Below, piece by piece: positions 1 through 6,883 of a stretch of DNA of 39,349 bases. The DNA is from an uncultured Treponema sp. (GTDB lineage: Bacteria > Spirochaetota > Spirochaetia > Treponematales > Treponemataceae): the NCBI GenBank assembly GCA_947176045.1, contig CAMWPF010000001.1, positions 1-39,349 of the forward strand, read 5' to 3'. A program made the translations under genes and the position numbers. Below the pieces are notes generated by a model. It was not told the DNA's origin. It made no database searches and worked only from the letters and a program-made list of their open reading frames with translations. The stretch's first letter is position 1. Every line of letters begins with the position of its first letter.

Positions 1-1071
1 TTCATGTTCGCAGTCCTCGGCGCCGTCCTCACGGTCGTCCTTGAATGCTTTGCCGAAGGAATCGTCGCCGCGCTGCGCGTGCCGCCGGAATCAACCGCCA
101 AGACGACGCTCTATCTGCGGATCTGCTCCGGCGGAATCTTCGTCATCATCGCCTACAACGTGATCAGCGGCATCCTCCGCGGCGTCGGCAATGCGAACCT
201 TCCGTTCCTGTTCGTCGGAATCGCCTGCGCCGTCAACATCGCCGGCGACCTCGTCCTCGTCGGAATCTTCCAGATGGACGTCGCAGGGGCGGCCATCGCG
301 ACAGTCGGCGCGCAGCTTGTATCCGTCGCCGCCTCGCTCCTGATCCTCCGCCGCCAGAACCTTCCGATTTCATTTTCCAGAAGGCAGTGCCGCATCCACG
401 AAAACGAACTGCGGATGATTCTCGCCGTCGGCATTCCGATTGCCTTGCAGGAGGCGACCGTGGAATTTTCGTTCCTCGTCGTCAACTCAATCGTCAACCA
501 CATGGGGCTTATGCCGTCCGCAGGCTACGGCGTCGCGCAGAAAATCGTCTCGTTCATCATGCTCGTTCCCGCGACCATCATGCAGACCGTCTCCGCCTTC
601 GTCGCGCAGAACATCGGCGCGGAAAAGCCCGAACGCGCGCGGAGCGGCTTCCTGACGGCGATGCTCGCCGGATGCACGGCAGGACTTGCCATCTTCTCCG
701 CAGGATTCTTCGGCGGCGCGCGCATTTCCGCGCTCTTCACAAGCGACCCGGCCGTCATCGCCCAAAGCTTCGACTATCTGCGCGGCTTTTCAGCGGACTG
801 CATCTTCACCTGCATCCTGTTCTCCTGCTGCGGCTACCTGAACGGCTGCGGCAGGAGCATTCCCGTGATGATCCAGGGAATCACGTCCGCGCTCTGCGTC
901 CGCCTGCCCGTCGCGCTCCTCGCCTCGCGCCTGCCGGACGCGTCGCTGATGCCCGTCGGATTCGCGACGCCGGTTTCGACCATCTACGGAATCATCTTCT
1001 TCGCAATCTGCTTCGCCTATTTCCGCCGGAAGGACGCGCAGGACGGCAGAACCTCCGCCACAGCAGACTGA
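1..1071 (+). CDS. MATE-family multidrug/Na+ antiporter, 5' end cut by the window
   Basis: An open frame runs from the first base to TGA at 1069-1071, about 356 residues. MATE transporters are usually about 450 residues, so roughly the first 90-100 residues lie outside the window; the ATG at base 4 is internal and not the true start. The protein is a string of hydrophobic segments separated by short basic loops. It contains the family-like stretches RICSGGIFVIIAYNVISGIL with ILRGVGNANLPF, and GIPIALQEATVEFSFLVVNSIVNHMG at the start of the second six-helix bundle. A charged C-terminal tail (YFRRKDAQDGR) follows the last helix. MATE proteins export cationic drugs or metabolites across the inner membrane using a Na+ or H+ gradient; the substrate here cannot be told. 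The next gene is convergent, so nothing on its downstream side suggests a partner. Confidence 0.88.
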   Translation, partial: FMFAVLGAVLTVVLECFAEGIVAALRVPPESTAKTTLYLRICSGGIFVIIAYNVISGILRGVGNANLPFLFVGIACAVNIAGDLVLVGIFQMDVAGAAIATVGAQLVSVAASLLILRRQNLPISFSRRQCRIHENELRMILAVGIPIALQEATVEFSFLVVNSIVNHMGLMPSAGYGVAQKIVSFIMLVPATIMQTVSAFVAQNIGAEKPERARSGFLTAMLAGCTAGLAIFSAGFFGGARISALFTSDPAVIAQSFDYLRGFSADCIFTCILFSCCGYLNGCGRSIPVMIQGITSALCVRLPVALLASRLPDASLMPVGFATPVSTIYGIIFFAICFAYFRRKDAQDGRTSATAD

Positions 1072-1361
1072 CCGCCCCGCATTTTGATTTGGACGGAGCG
1101 GCCGCGCTTCCGGCTGCTCCGGGCTTCCCTTGCGGTCGGCGCGCGGCGGAAGACGGAACGCCGTGCCGGGCGCGCAGTCCACGCGGAAAGCCAGTCTGCC
1201 CTCCAAGCGCCAAGCGCCGCGCGCACGCTCCGCGTCCCTGCGCATCCGGCGTAGGCTGCTCCTCCGGCGCGCTCCGCGCGCCGTACCGCCGCCGGCAGCG
1301 CGCCCAAAACAAAACCGGGCTGCCTTCCGGCAGCCCGCATACGCGCAGTTCCAGCGCCGCG
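1072..1361. other. GC-rich intergenic stretch between convergent genes
   Basis: No convincing gene lies here; open frames on both strands are products of high GC. A hairpin at 1095-1104/1111-1120 (10 pairs including one G-T, 6-base loop) may end MATE transcription, although no T-run follows it. A second perfect 8-bp palindromic hairpin lies at 1265-1272/1276-1283. The strong terminator of the convergent gene is listed separately. Confidence 0.4.
1305..1337 (-). terminator. Rho-independent terminator of the outer-membrane protein gene
   Basis: Perfect 9-bp stem (1316-1324 with 1329-1337) and a 4-base loop, GGAA on the minus strand. Reading on the minus strand it is followed by GTTTTGTTTT. It starts 24 bases past the stop codon of the gene at 1362-2534. 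Confidence 0.85.
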
Positions 1362-2534
1362 CTACTTCTTGCTGATAATCTTGTATTCCCACGAAATCGG
1401 GAACGAGAACGACTTCAAGCCGTCCATTTCCGTTCCCGGCTGGTCCTGGAAATTCAAGCGGACGCCCGCCTTGAACGTTCCGAAATTGTGCGGCAGCTTG
1501 TACTTAATGTACGGATACGCCTGCACGACCGTATCTTCCGCGCCGAGCATCGACTTGACAATCGACTCAAGCGAAAGGGAGATGGCTTCCGTAACGTTCA
1601 CCGTCGCCCGCACCATCGCCTGGAACGGAACGCCGTCATCCGTATATTCTTCCGTGTCTCCGTCGCTGTTGATATACTCATTGGAAAGCCCGGAAATCAA
1701 GTCGAGGTACAGTCCGAATCCTGCGTCCACGAACGTGTATCCGGCGGAAAACTGGAGCGCGGTCTTTGAAGATTTATAGAAGAAGTCGTTCTCAGCCGCA
1801 TTCCAGACGAATCCCGCGTTGAGCGTCAGATTGTCCACCGCCTTCAATCCGGCGAAGACGCCGCTCGTAAACGCCTTCTCGCTGGTAACGTTCTGGAACG
1901 TCGCGCCGATGGAGACGGCGTTCGCAATCAGCCAGTCGATGCCGAAGTCGAAGCCGAGGTTGTCCATATTGTCAAGCTTCCCCGTCGGGCTGAAGCTTCC
2001 CGTAAGCGTCAGTCCGACAGGAATCTTTCCCGTAACGGACAGGCCGCTCCGAATCATGCGCCCCCACGCCGGAACATCCGCCGCCGCAGGAAGGTACGCG
2101 CCGCCGAGCGTCGTCTTCAAGAAGTACTGGTTTCCGAATCCGAACGCCACATATTCCACCGGAATGAAGCGCGCATATCCCTGAAAATAGATTAAAGGAG
2201 CGTCTCCCTTTCCATTTCCGCCGCCCGTATTCCATCCGCCGCTGCCAAGCGCCGGCGTCTGAAGCCGCAGCCGGAGCCGTCCGTCGAACTTTGCCGATAC
2301 GAAGTCGAACTGCAGGCGGTCGCCGGCAATCGCGCTGGGAGAGAAGACGTCGTCGTCCGCCGGATTTTTCAGATCTTCATCAGTCCCCTTGTCATCAAAC
2401 CGGCTGAACGTAATCATGTCGCTCGTCGCGACGTCGTCATAATCGCCGCCGAACGTGTTCGTCAGCGTCATTGTCTGCGCGCCGGCCGCATAACACAGCG
2501 CTCCTGCCGCAATCATGCCCAAAATCTTCTTCAT
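1362..2534 (-). CDS. Outer-membrane beta-barrel protein (hypothetical, spirochaete type)
   Basis: 390 residues. The start ATG at 2534 is chosen over longer in-frame starts because it follows AGGAGGAAAT and opens a signal peptide (MKKILGMIAAGALCYAAGAQ, cut likely after AGA). The mature protein consists of alternating polar/hydrophobic strands with many Gly, Asn and aromatic residues, for example RLRLRLQTP, LIYFQGYARFIPVEYVAFGFG and ALQFSAGYTFVDAGFGLYLDL, as expected of a monomeric outer-membrane barrel. An acidic loop near residues 40-55 (GTDEDLKNPADDD) and another near 300 (NSDGDTEEYTDDG) would face outside. A porin-like or structural role is inference; no named family is recognised. It is a single-gene unit with its own strong promoter (2699-2727), a leader of about 158 bases and its own terminator, suggesting an abundant protein. 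Confidence 0.8.
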   Translation of the reverse strand: MKKILGMIAAGALCYAAGAQTMTLTNTFGGDYDDVATSDMITFSRFDDKGTDEDLKNPADDDVFSPSAIAGDRLQFDFVSAKFDGRLRLRLQTPALGSGGWNTGGGNGKGDAPLIYFQGYARFIPVEYVAFGFGNQYFLKTTLGGAYLPAAADVPAWGRMIRSGLSVTGKIPVGLTLTGSFSPTGKLDNMDNLGFDFGIDWLIANAVSIGATFQNVTSEKAFTSGVFAGLKAVDNLTLNAGFVWNAAENDFFYKSSKTALQFSAGYTFVDAGFGLYLDLISGLSNEYINSDGDTEEYTDDGVPFQAMVRATVNVTEAISLSLESIVKSMLGAEDTVVQAYPYIKYKLPHNFGTFKAGVRLNFQDQPGTEMDGLKSFSFPISWEYKIISKK

Positions 2535-2698
2535 ATTTCCTCCTGTTTTACTGAGCGAACGCATACATGGGAACATGCAACAAAAAGCGCCGGGATTTTG
2601 CAACAAACTGTAAAACCGGGAAGCCGTTTCCGCCAGCGCAATTCATAAATGAGAAGCTGTCTCCCTGATGCGCCTCAGATAAAATATGAATTTTGCAA

Positions 2699-2727
2699 AC
2701 TATATCCTAGACACAATTCATTGTCAA
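2699..2727 (-). promoter_or_regulatory. Strong sigma70-type promoter of the outer-membrane protein gene
   Basis: On the minus strand a consensus -35 TTGACA (2727-2722) and a -10 TATAGT (2704-2699) are separated by exactly 17 bases. The start of transcription would be near 2692, giving a leader of about 158 bases before the ATG at 2534. The -35 box lies at the edge of the repeat-like element described next. Confidence 0.8.
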
Positions 2728-2934
2728 TCAAGCGGACGATTTCAAAACGAGCGGATCAAAGCATGAAGCAGTCATTTCTCGACGAAAGCAGCAAGCCATT
2801 CTGAAGGCAAAACAGGTCCTTAGGGCGCCAGCCCTAAGCGGTGCTGGGGAAGATGGGAGGTCTGGAGGGAAGAAACCCCCGCTTCCGAAGTAGAGGGGTT
2901 TCTTCCCTCCAGAAATATTCTCCAGAAGTTGCAC
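2728..2934. repeat. Repeat-like non-coding element with two inverted repeats
   Basis: This stretch between the outer-membrane protein promoter and the riboflavin leader holds two striking hairpins. One has an 8-bp stem at 2819-2826/2831-2838 with a 4-base loop. The other has a perfect 19-bp stem at 2861-2879/2895-2913 with a 15-base loop. Neither is followed by a T-run on either strand, so they do not look like terminators. A 68-codon open frame on the minus strand spans it, but it has no ribosome site and its composition is unlike the neighbouring proteins. I suspect a dispersed genomic repeat or a mini-element. Copy number cannot be seen from one window. Confidence 0.45.
2861..2913. repeat. 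Perfect 19-bp inverted repeat
   Basis: The arm 2861-2879 (TCTGGAGGGAAGAAACCCC) and its exact reverse complement at 2895-2913 flank a 15-base loop. As RNA it would form a very stable hairpin on either strand. No terminator T-run follows. Confidence 0.85.
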
Positions 2935-2957
2935 GAAACCCCGTTGTGTGCTATCCT
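2929..2957 (+). promoter_or_regulatory. Possible promoter of the riboflavin operon
   Basis: TTGCAC (2929-2934) and TATCCT (2952-2957) with a 17-base spacer. Transcription would start near 2964, just before the first paired element of the riboswitch at 2972. Both boxes are imperfect, so the position is an inference from spacing and from the riboswitch boundary. Confidence 0.45.
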
Positions 2958-2970
2958 TGTCGGGAAATTG

Positions 2971-3092
2971 AATCTTCAGGGCGGGGCGCGATTCCCCACC
3001 GGCTGTATGCGTTCACGCGCGAGCCAGCGAGCCGCAAGGCATGACATGGTGCGATTCCATGGCCGACAGTATAGTCTGGATGAAAGAAGATG
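2971..3092 (+). promoter_or_regulatory. FMN riboswitch (RFN element)
   Basis: The conserved FMN aptamer is clearly readable. P1 is formed by ATCTTC (2972-2977) and GAAGAT (3086-3091). The core pieces GGGCGGGGCGCGATTCCCCACCGGC and, later, TGGTGCGATTCCATGGCCGACAGTATAGTCTGGATGAAAGAAGATG match the RFN consensus closely. It precedes ribD directly. FMN-bound aptamer normally shuts off riboflavin synthesis genes when flavin is plentiful. Confidence 0.96.
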
Positions 3093-3093
3093 C

Positions 3094-3152
3094 GCGCGGC
3101 AGGCTTCCGCGCCTTGTTCCGCACGACGCCCTGAACAGCCGGGGCTTTTTTT
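3094..3152 (+). terminator. Riboswitch expression platform with terminator abutting ribD
   Basis: After the aptamer come a 6-bp hairpin (3094-3099/3107-3112) and then an imperfect GC-rich hairpin whose 3' arm ends GGGGC (3141-3145), followed at once by seven T residues (3146-3152) and the ribD ATG at 3153. The layout fits ligand-induced transcription termination. The GGGG of the arm is also the only Shine-Dalgarno-like sequence in front of ribD, so the same hairpin could hide the ribosome site. Confidence 0.65.
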
Positions 3153-4337
3153 ATGTCTGAACCATTCATTCCATCCGAATCCATGATGCGCCGCGCAATC
3201 AGCCTTGCGCAGAACGGCGCCGGACGGACGAATCCGAACCCGCTCGTCGGAGCCGTCATCGAAAAGGACGGACGCATTCTGGGTGAAGGCTTCCACCGCG
3301 AGTGCGGAAGCCTCCATGCGGAGCGGGAGGCGCTTGCTGACGCGGCTTCCCGCCGGGAAGACGTCCGCGGCGCAACGATGTACGTTACGCTGGAGCCGTG
3401 CTGCCACTTCGGACGCCAGCCGCCCTGCACGGACGCAATCATCGGGGCTGGAATCGCGCGCGTCGTCGTCGGCTCCCGCGATCCGAATCCCGCCGTCTCC
3501 GGGAAGGGCGCCGCCTTCCTGCGCGCGCACGGCGCGGACGTCGTCGGGGACTTCCTGCGGACGGAGTGCGACGCCCTCAATCCGATTTTCTTTCACTTCA
3601 TCACGACGGGAACGCCGTACGTCGCCCTCAAGTACGCCATGACCGCCGACGGAAAGATTGCCACGCGAACCGGGGACTCCAAATGGATTTCGTCGGACGA
3701 ATCGCGCGCCCATGTACAGGAGCTTCGGAACCGATACGCCGGAATTCTGGCCGGAATCGGCACCGTCCTCGCCGACGACCCGCTGCTCACGTGCCGGATG
3801 CCCGGCGGAACCAATCCGCTGCGGATTGTCTGCGACAGCTCGCTGAGGATTCCGGCGGAAAGCGCCATCTTGCGGACGGCGCGCGAAATTCCGACGCTGG
3901 TGGTCGGCGCGCGGCAGTCGGACGCGGAGCAATCCCGCGGGCAGGACGAACGGCGGCGGAAGATAGAATCCCGCGGCGCGGAAGTCTGGCTCGCTCCGGC
4001 GGAGCCGGACGGAACGGCGTCGCTTTCCGCGCTCTGCCGGGAGCTTGGCGCGCGGAACATCGACAGCGTCCTGATAGAAGGCGGCGCGCGCATCCACTAC
4101 AGCGCGCTTGCAGCAGGAATCGTCCGGCGGATATACTGCTACATCGCCCCGAAAGTGTTCGGCGGCGCGGCGGCGAAATCCCCGGTCGGCGGCATCGGCG
4201 TCGAGCGCCCGGCGGACGGATTCGCCTTCACAACTGCCGGCGTCCGGCGCATCGGCGGCGACGTCCTCATCGAATACGAACCTGCCGGCGGCGCAGGAAG
4301 CGCTGCGGAAGGCGGCACAAAAAGCGGGGTGCAGTGA
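3153..4337 (+). CDS. ribD: Bifunctional riboflavin deaminase/reductase RibD
   Basis: 394 residues, normal length for RibD. The N-terminal half is the pyrimidine deaminase, with the zinc/catalytic motif HAE at 55-57 and PCCHFGRQPPC at 82-92. The C-terminal half is the NADPH-dependent reductase, starting near VALKYAMTADGKIAT and with the typical LIEGGARIHYSAL motif. Together they convert the GTP cyclohydrolase II product to 5-amino-6-ribitylamino-uracil phosphate in the cytosol. The first ATG after the riboswitch T-run gives the family-like start MSEPFIPSESMMRRAISLAQ and is accepted although only a GGGG precedes it. The C-terminal tail after EYEP is Gly/Ala-rich and probably disordered. It is the first gene of ribD-ribE-ribBA-ribH under FMN riboswitch control. 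Its TGA overlaps the ribE ATG as TGATG. Confidence 0.97.
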   Translation: MSEPFIPSESMMRRAISLAQNGAGRTNPNPLVGAVIEKDGRILGEGFHRECGSLHAEREALADAASRREDVRGATMYVTLEPCCHFGRQPPCTDAIIGAGIARVVVGSRDPNPAVSGKGAAFLRAHGADVVGDFLRTECDALNPIFFHFITTGTPYVALKYAMTADGKIATRTGDSKWISSDESRAHVQELRNRYAGILAGIGTVLADDPLLTCRMPGGTNPLRIVCDSSLRIPAESAILRTAREIPTLVVGARQSDAEQSRGQDERRRKIESRGAEVWLAPAEPDGTASLSALCRELGARNIDSVLIEGGARIHYSALAAGIVRRIYCYIAPKVFGGAAAKSPVGGIGVERPADGFAFTTAGVRRIGGDVLIEYEPAGGAGSAAEGGTKSGVQ

Positions 4338-5005
4338 TGTTCACAGGAATTATCGAAGAAATCGGAAAAATCACCGGCTCCGCGCTGCGCGGCGATTCCG
4401 GCAGCATTTCAATTGCGGCGCGGGACGTGCTGGACGGAACGAAGATCGGCGACAGCATCGCCGTCAACGGCGTCTGCCTGACCGTTACAAGAATCACGGA
4501 CGGCGGCTTCACGGCGGACGTCATGGCGGAAACGCTCCGGCGCTCCAACCTCGGCTCGCTCCGCGCCGGGAGCGCCGTCAACTTGGAGCGCGCGCTTGCG
4601 GCGGACGGACGGTTCGGCGGACACATCGTCTCAGGACATATCGACGGAACGGGAACCGTTTCGGAATTCCGCCCGGAAGGAAACGCCGTCTGGCTGACAG
4701 TCGCCGCGCCGACGGAAATCCTCGCGCTGACCGTCGAAAAAGGCTCCATCGCCATCGACGGCGCAAGCCTCACCGTCGCAGATGTCGGCGGAAGCGGCTT
4801 TTCAGTCTCGCTCATTCCGCATACGGCGGCGCGGACGACGCTGCTTTCAAAAAAAATCGGCGGCATCGTAAATCTGGAAGCCGACATCATCGGAAAATAC
4901 GTCCAGAAGCTGCTCCGCGCTGAATCTCCGCCCGAAGCCTCCGGCGCGCGCGGCGGATGTTCCGGCGGAATCACGGAAGAACTGCTGAAACAGTGCGGAT
5001 TTTGA
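4337..5005 (+). CDS. ribE: Riboflavin synthase alpha chain RibE
   Basis: 222 residues. The start ATG at 4337 overlaps the ribD stop in TGATG, so the two are likely translationally coupled. The sequence opens MFTGIIEEIGKI, the invariant N terminus of riboflavin synthase. It has the two lumazine-binding barrel repeats: IAVNGVCLTVT with FTADVMAETLRRSNLG in the first, and IDGASLTVADV with VSLIPHTAARTTL in the second. GGHIVSGHIDGTG marks the second barrel. The enzyme dismutates two 6,7-dimethyl-8-ribityllumazine molecules to riboflavin. The last 20 or so residues (EASGARGGCSGGITEELLKQCGF) extend past the usual end, which is common. It is sometimes named ribC in other species. Confidence 0.96.
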   Translation: MFTGIIEEIGKITGSALRGDSGSISIAARDVLDGTKIGDSIAVNGVCLTVTRITDGGFTADVMAETLRRSNLGSLRAGSAVNLERALAADGRFGGHIVSGHIDGTGTVSEFRPEGNAVWLTVAAPTEILALTVEKGSIAIDGASLTVADVGGSGFSVSLIPHTAARTTLLSKKIGGIVNLEADIIGKYVQKLLRAESPPEASGARGGCSGGITEELLKQCGF

Positions 5006-5052
5006 ACGCATCCGCTTTTTTTCGTATCTTTAAGGCATGACAGGAGGACAAA

Positions 5053-6300
5053 ATGCCCGGACAGTACAATACAATCGAGGAAGCGCTGGAAGACTTGCGG
5101 AACGGACGCATCATCCTTGCGACCGACGATCCTGACCGCGAGAACGAAGGCGACATGATCTGCGCGGCGGAATTCGCGACGCAGGAGAACGTGAACATCA
5201 TGGCGACGCACGCGAAGGGGCTTATCTGCACGCCGATGAGCGCGGAAATCGCGGCGCGGCTGGGGCTGCCGCCGATGGTCGCGGAAAACACCGACAACCA
5301 CGAAACCGCCTTCACCGTCTCCATCGACCATGCCTCCACGACGACTGGAATTTCCGCCGCGGAACGCTCCATAACGGCGCGCGCCTGCGCCGACGCGCGC
5401 TCCACGCCGCAGGACTTCCGCCGCCCGGGGCATATGTTCCCGCTGACCGCGCGGCGCGGCGGCGTCCTCGTCCGGAACGGACACACCGAAGCGACTGTCG
5501 ATTTGTGCCGCCTCGCCGGGCTTGCCGAATGCGGCATCTGCTGCGAAATCATGGACGACGACGGAACGATGATGCGGACTCCGAAGCTTCACAAGCTGGC
5601 GGAAGCATACGGCTTCAAGTTCATCACCATCAAGGCGCTGCAGGACTACTGCCGCGTCCACGAAAAGCACGTCGTCCGCGAGGCGGCGGCAAACCTTCCC
5701 ACCGAATACGGCGACTTCACGATTTACGGCTACGTGAACGACATCACCGGCGAACACCATGTCGCGCTCGTCAAGGGCAACGTCGGCGACGGAACGGACG
5801 TCCTCTGCCGCGTCCATTCCGAATGCCTCACCGGCGATGTCTTCGGCTCCCGGCGGTGCGACTGCGGCCCGCAGCTTCAGGCGGCGATGCGCCAGATTGA
5901 AAAGGAGGGGCGCGGCATCCTGCTCTATATGCGGCAGGAGGGACGCGGCATCGGACTGATAAACAAGCTCAAGACGTATATGCTTCAGGAAGAAGGCTAC
6001 GACACCGTGGAAGCGAACATCAAGCTCGGATTCAAGCCGGACTTGCGGGAATACTGGATCGGCGCGCAGATCCTCCGCGACCTCGGCGTGAAGACGCTCC
6101 GGCTGCTGACGAACAATCCCGGCAAAGTCTACGGACTGGACGGCTTCGGACTGCGCGTCGCCGAACGCCTTCCCATCGAAATCGCGCCGCAGCAATACGA
6201 CAGCTTCTATCTGCGGACAAAGAAAGAGAAGATGGGGCATATCCTGACGAACCTTTCGGGCGGCGCGGACAGCGGAAGCGCCACGGCGGAAAAACTATGA
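5053..6300 (+). CDS. ribBA: Bifunctional DHBP synthase / GTP cyclohydrolase II RibBA
   Basis: 415 residues. ATG at 5053 follows AGGAGGACAAA. The N-terminal half is 3,4-dihydroxy-2-butanone-4-phosphate synthase, with the acidic metal loop DDPDRENEGDMI (the position usually Glu is Pro here), THAKGLICTPM, the DHASTTTGISAAERS motif and RPGHMFPLTARRGG. The C-terminal half is GTP cyclohydrolase II, with the zinc ligands in CLTGDVFGSRRCDCGPQL and the catalytic stretch MRQEGRGIGLINKL. It thus supplies both precursors of riboflavin, from ribulose 5-phosphate and GTP. It sits 47 bases after ribE and in the same transcript. The stop overlaps an unrelated ATGA; the next gene has its own ribosome site. 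Confidence 0.97.
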   Translation: MPGQYNTIEEALEDLRNGRIILATDDPDRENEGDMICAAEFATQENVNIMATHAKGLICTPMSAEIAARLGLPPMVAENTDNHETAFTVSIDHASTTTGISAAERSITARACADARSTPQDFRRPGHMFPLTARRGGVLVRNGHTEATVDLCRLAGLAECGICCEIMDDDGTMMRTPKLHKLAEAYGFKFITIKALQDYCRVHEKHVVREAAANLPTEYGDFTIYGYVNDITGEHHVALVKGNVGDGTDVLCRVHSECLTGDVFGSRRCDCGPQLQAAMRQIEKEGRGILLYMRQEGRGIGLINKLKTYMLQEEGYDTVEANIKLGFKPDLREYWIGAQILRDLGVKTLRLLTNNPGKVYGLDGFGLRVAERLPIEIAPQQYDSFYLRTKKEKMGHILTNLSGGADSGSATAEKL

Positions 6301-6357
6301 AAACGCGCGGAACAAAGCGCCGCGCGGAAAATTCGGATAAAACCAAGGAGGAACAAT

Positions 6358-6822
6358 ATGAAAGTGATTGAAGGAACGCTGGTCGCCCCGGCGGGAATGA
6401 AAGTCGGAATCGTGGCGTCGCGGTTCAATGAAATCATCGTGAGCAGGCTGCTCGGCGGCGCGCGGGACGGGCTGGTGCGCCACGGCGTCGAGGAGGACAA
6501 CATCACCGCCGTCTGGGTTCCCGGCGCGTTTGAAATCCCCGCCGCCGCCGGCAAAATGGCGGCGTCCGGCGCGTATGACGCCGTAATCTGCGTCGGCGCG
6601 GTCATCCGCGGCTCCACAAGCCATTACGACTATGTGTGCAATGAAGTTTCAAAAGGAATCGCGCAGGTCGGCATGAAGACCGGCGTCCCCGTCCTGTTCG
6701 GCATCCTGACGACCGAAAACATCGAGCAGGCAATCGAGCGGGCGGGCAGCAAGGCCGGCAACAAAGGCTACGACTGCGCCCTGTCCGCCATCGAAATGGT
6801 GAACGTCCTGCGCCACATCTGA
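6358..6822 (+). CDS. ribH: 6,7-dimethyl-8-ribityllumazine synthase RibH
   Basis: 154 residues, the standard length. ATG at 6358 follows AAGGAGGAACAAT. Family motifs are SRFNEIIVSRLL at the substrate site, WVPGAFEIPAAA, and CVGAVIRGSTSHYDYV, which holds the catalytic His. GKMAASGAYDAVI and GILTTENIEQAIERAGSKAGNKG are also typical. It condenses the RibD-derived ribityl-aminouracil with the RibB product, and its product is used by RibE; many homologues form icosahedral shells that can enclose riboflavin synthase. It is the last gene of the riboflavin operon, convergent with putP 61 bases away. Confidence 0.97.
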   Translation: MKVIEGTLVAPAGMKVGIVASRFNEIIVSRLLGGARDGLVRHGVEEDNITAVWVPGAFEIPAAAGKMAASGAYDAVICVGAVIRGSTSHYDYVCNEVSKGIAQVGMKTGVPVLFGILTTENIEQAIERAGSKAGNKGYDCALSAIEMVNVLRHI

Positions 6823-6833
6823 CGCGAAACGCC

Positions 6834-6856
6834 GCGCGGAGAAGCCATTTCCGCGC
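6834..6856. terminator. Possible hairpin between convergent ribH and putP
   Basis: A 7-bp stem (6834-6840/6850-6856) with a 9-base loop lies in the 61-base gap between the two converging genes. There is no T-run, so factor-independent termination is doubtful. Confidence 0.35.
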
Positions 6857-6883
6857 AGCCGTGCGCCGCGCGTCCGCGGAATT

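Noticed and set aside
45..1769. Long Arg-rich open frame overlapping the MATE gene and continuing past it
   Set aside because: It is a frame shadow of MATE and of the antisense of the outer-membrane protein gene, full of Arg/His/Pro and without a ribosome site or known motif.
2728..2934. 68-codon open frame on the minus strand across the two inverted repeats
   Set aside because: No ribosome site, coincides with hairpins, and the sequence has Cys/Arg/Pro runs unlike a folded protein. Treated as part of a repeat-like element.
3398..4336. In-frame extension of riboflavin synthase upstream through ribD
   Set aside because: The extension is an Arg-rich shadow of ribD. The family N terminus MFTGIIEEIG begins exactly at the TGATG overlap at 4337.
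4267..6240. 657-codon open frame antisense to ribE and ribBA
   Set aside because: It is the complement of two well-supported genes and shows no family motif.
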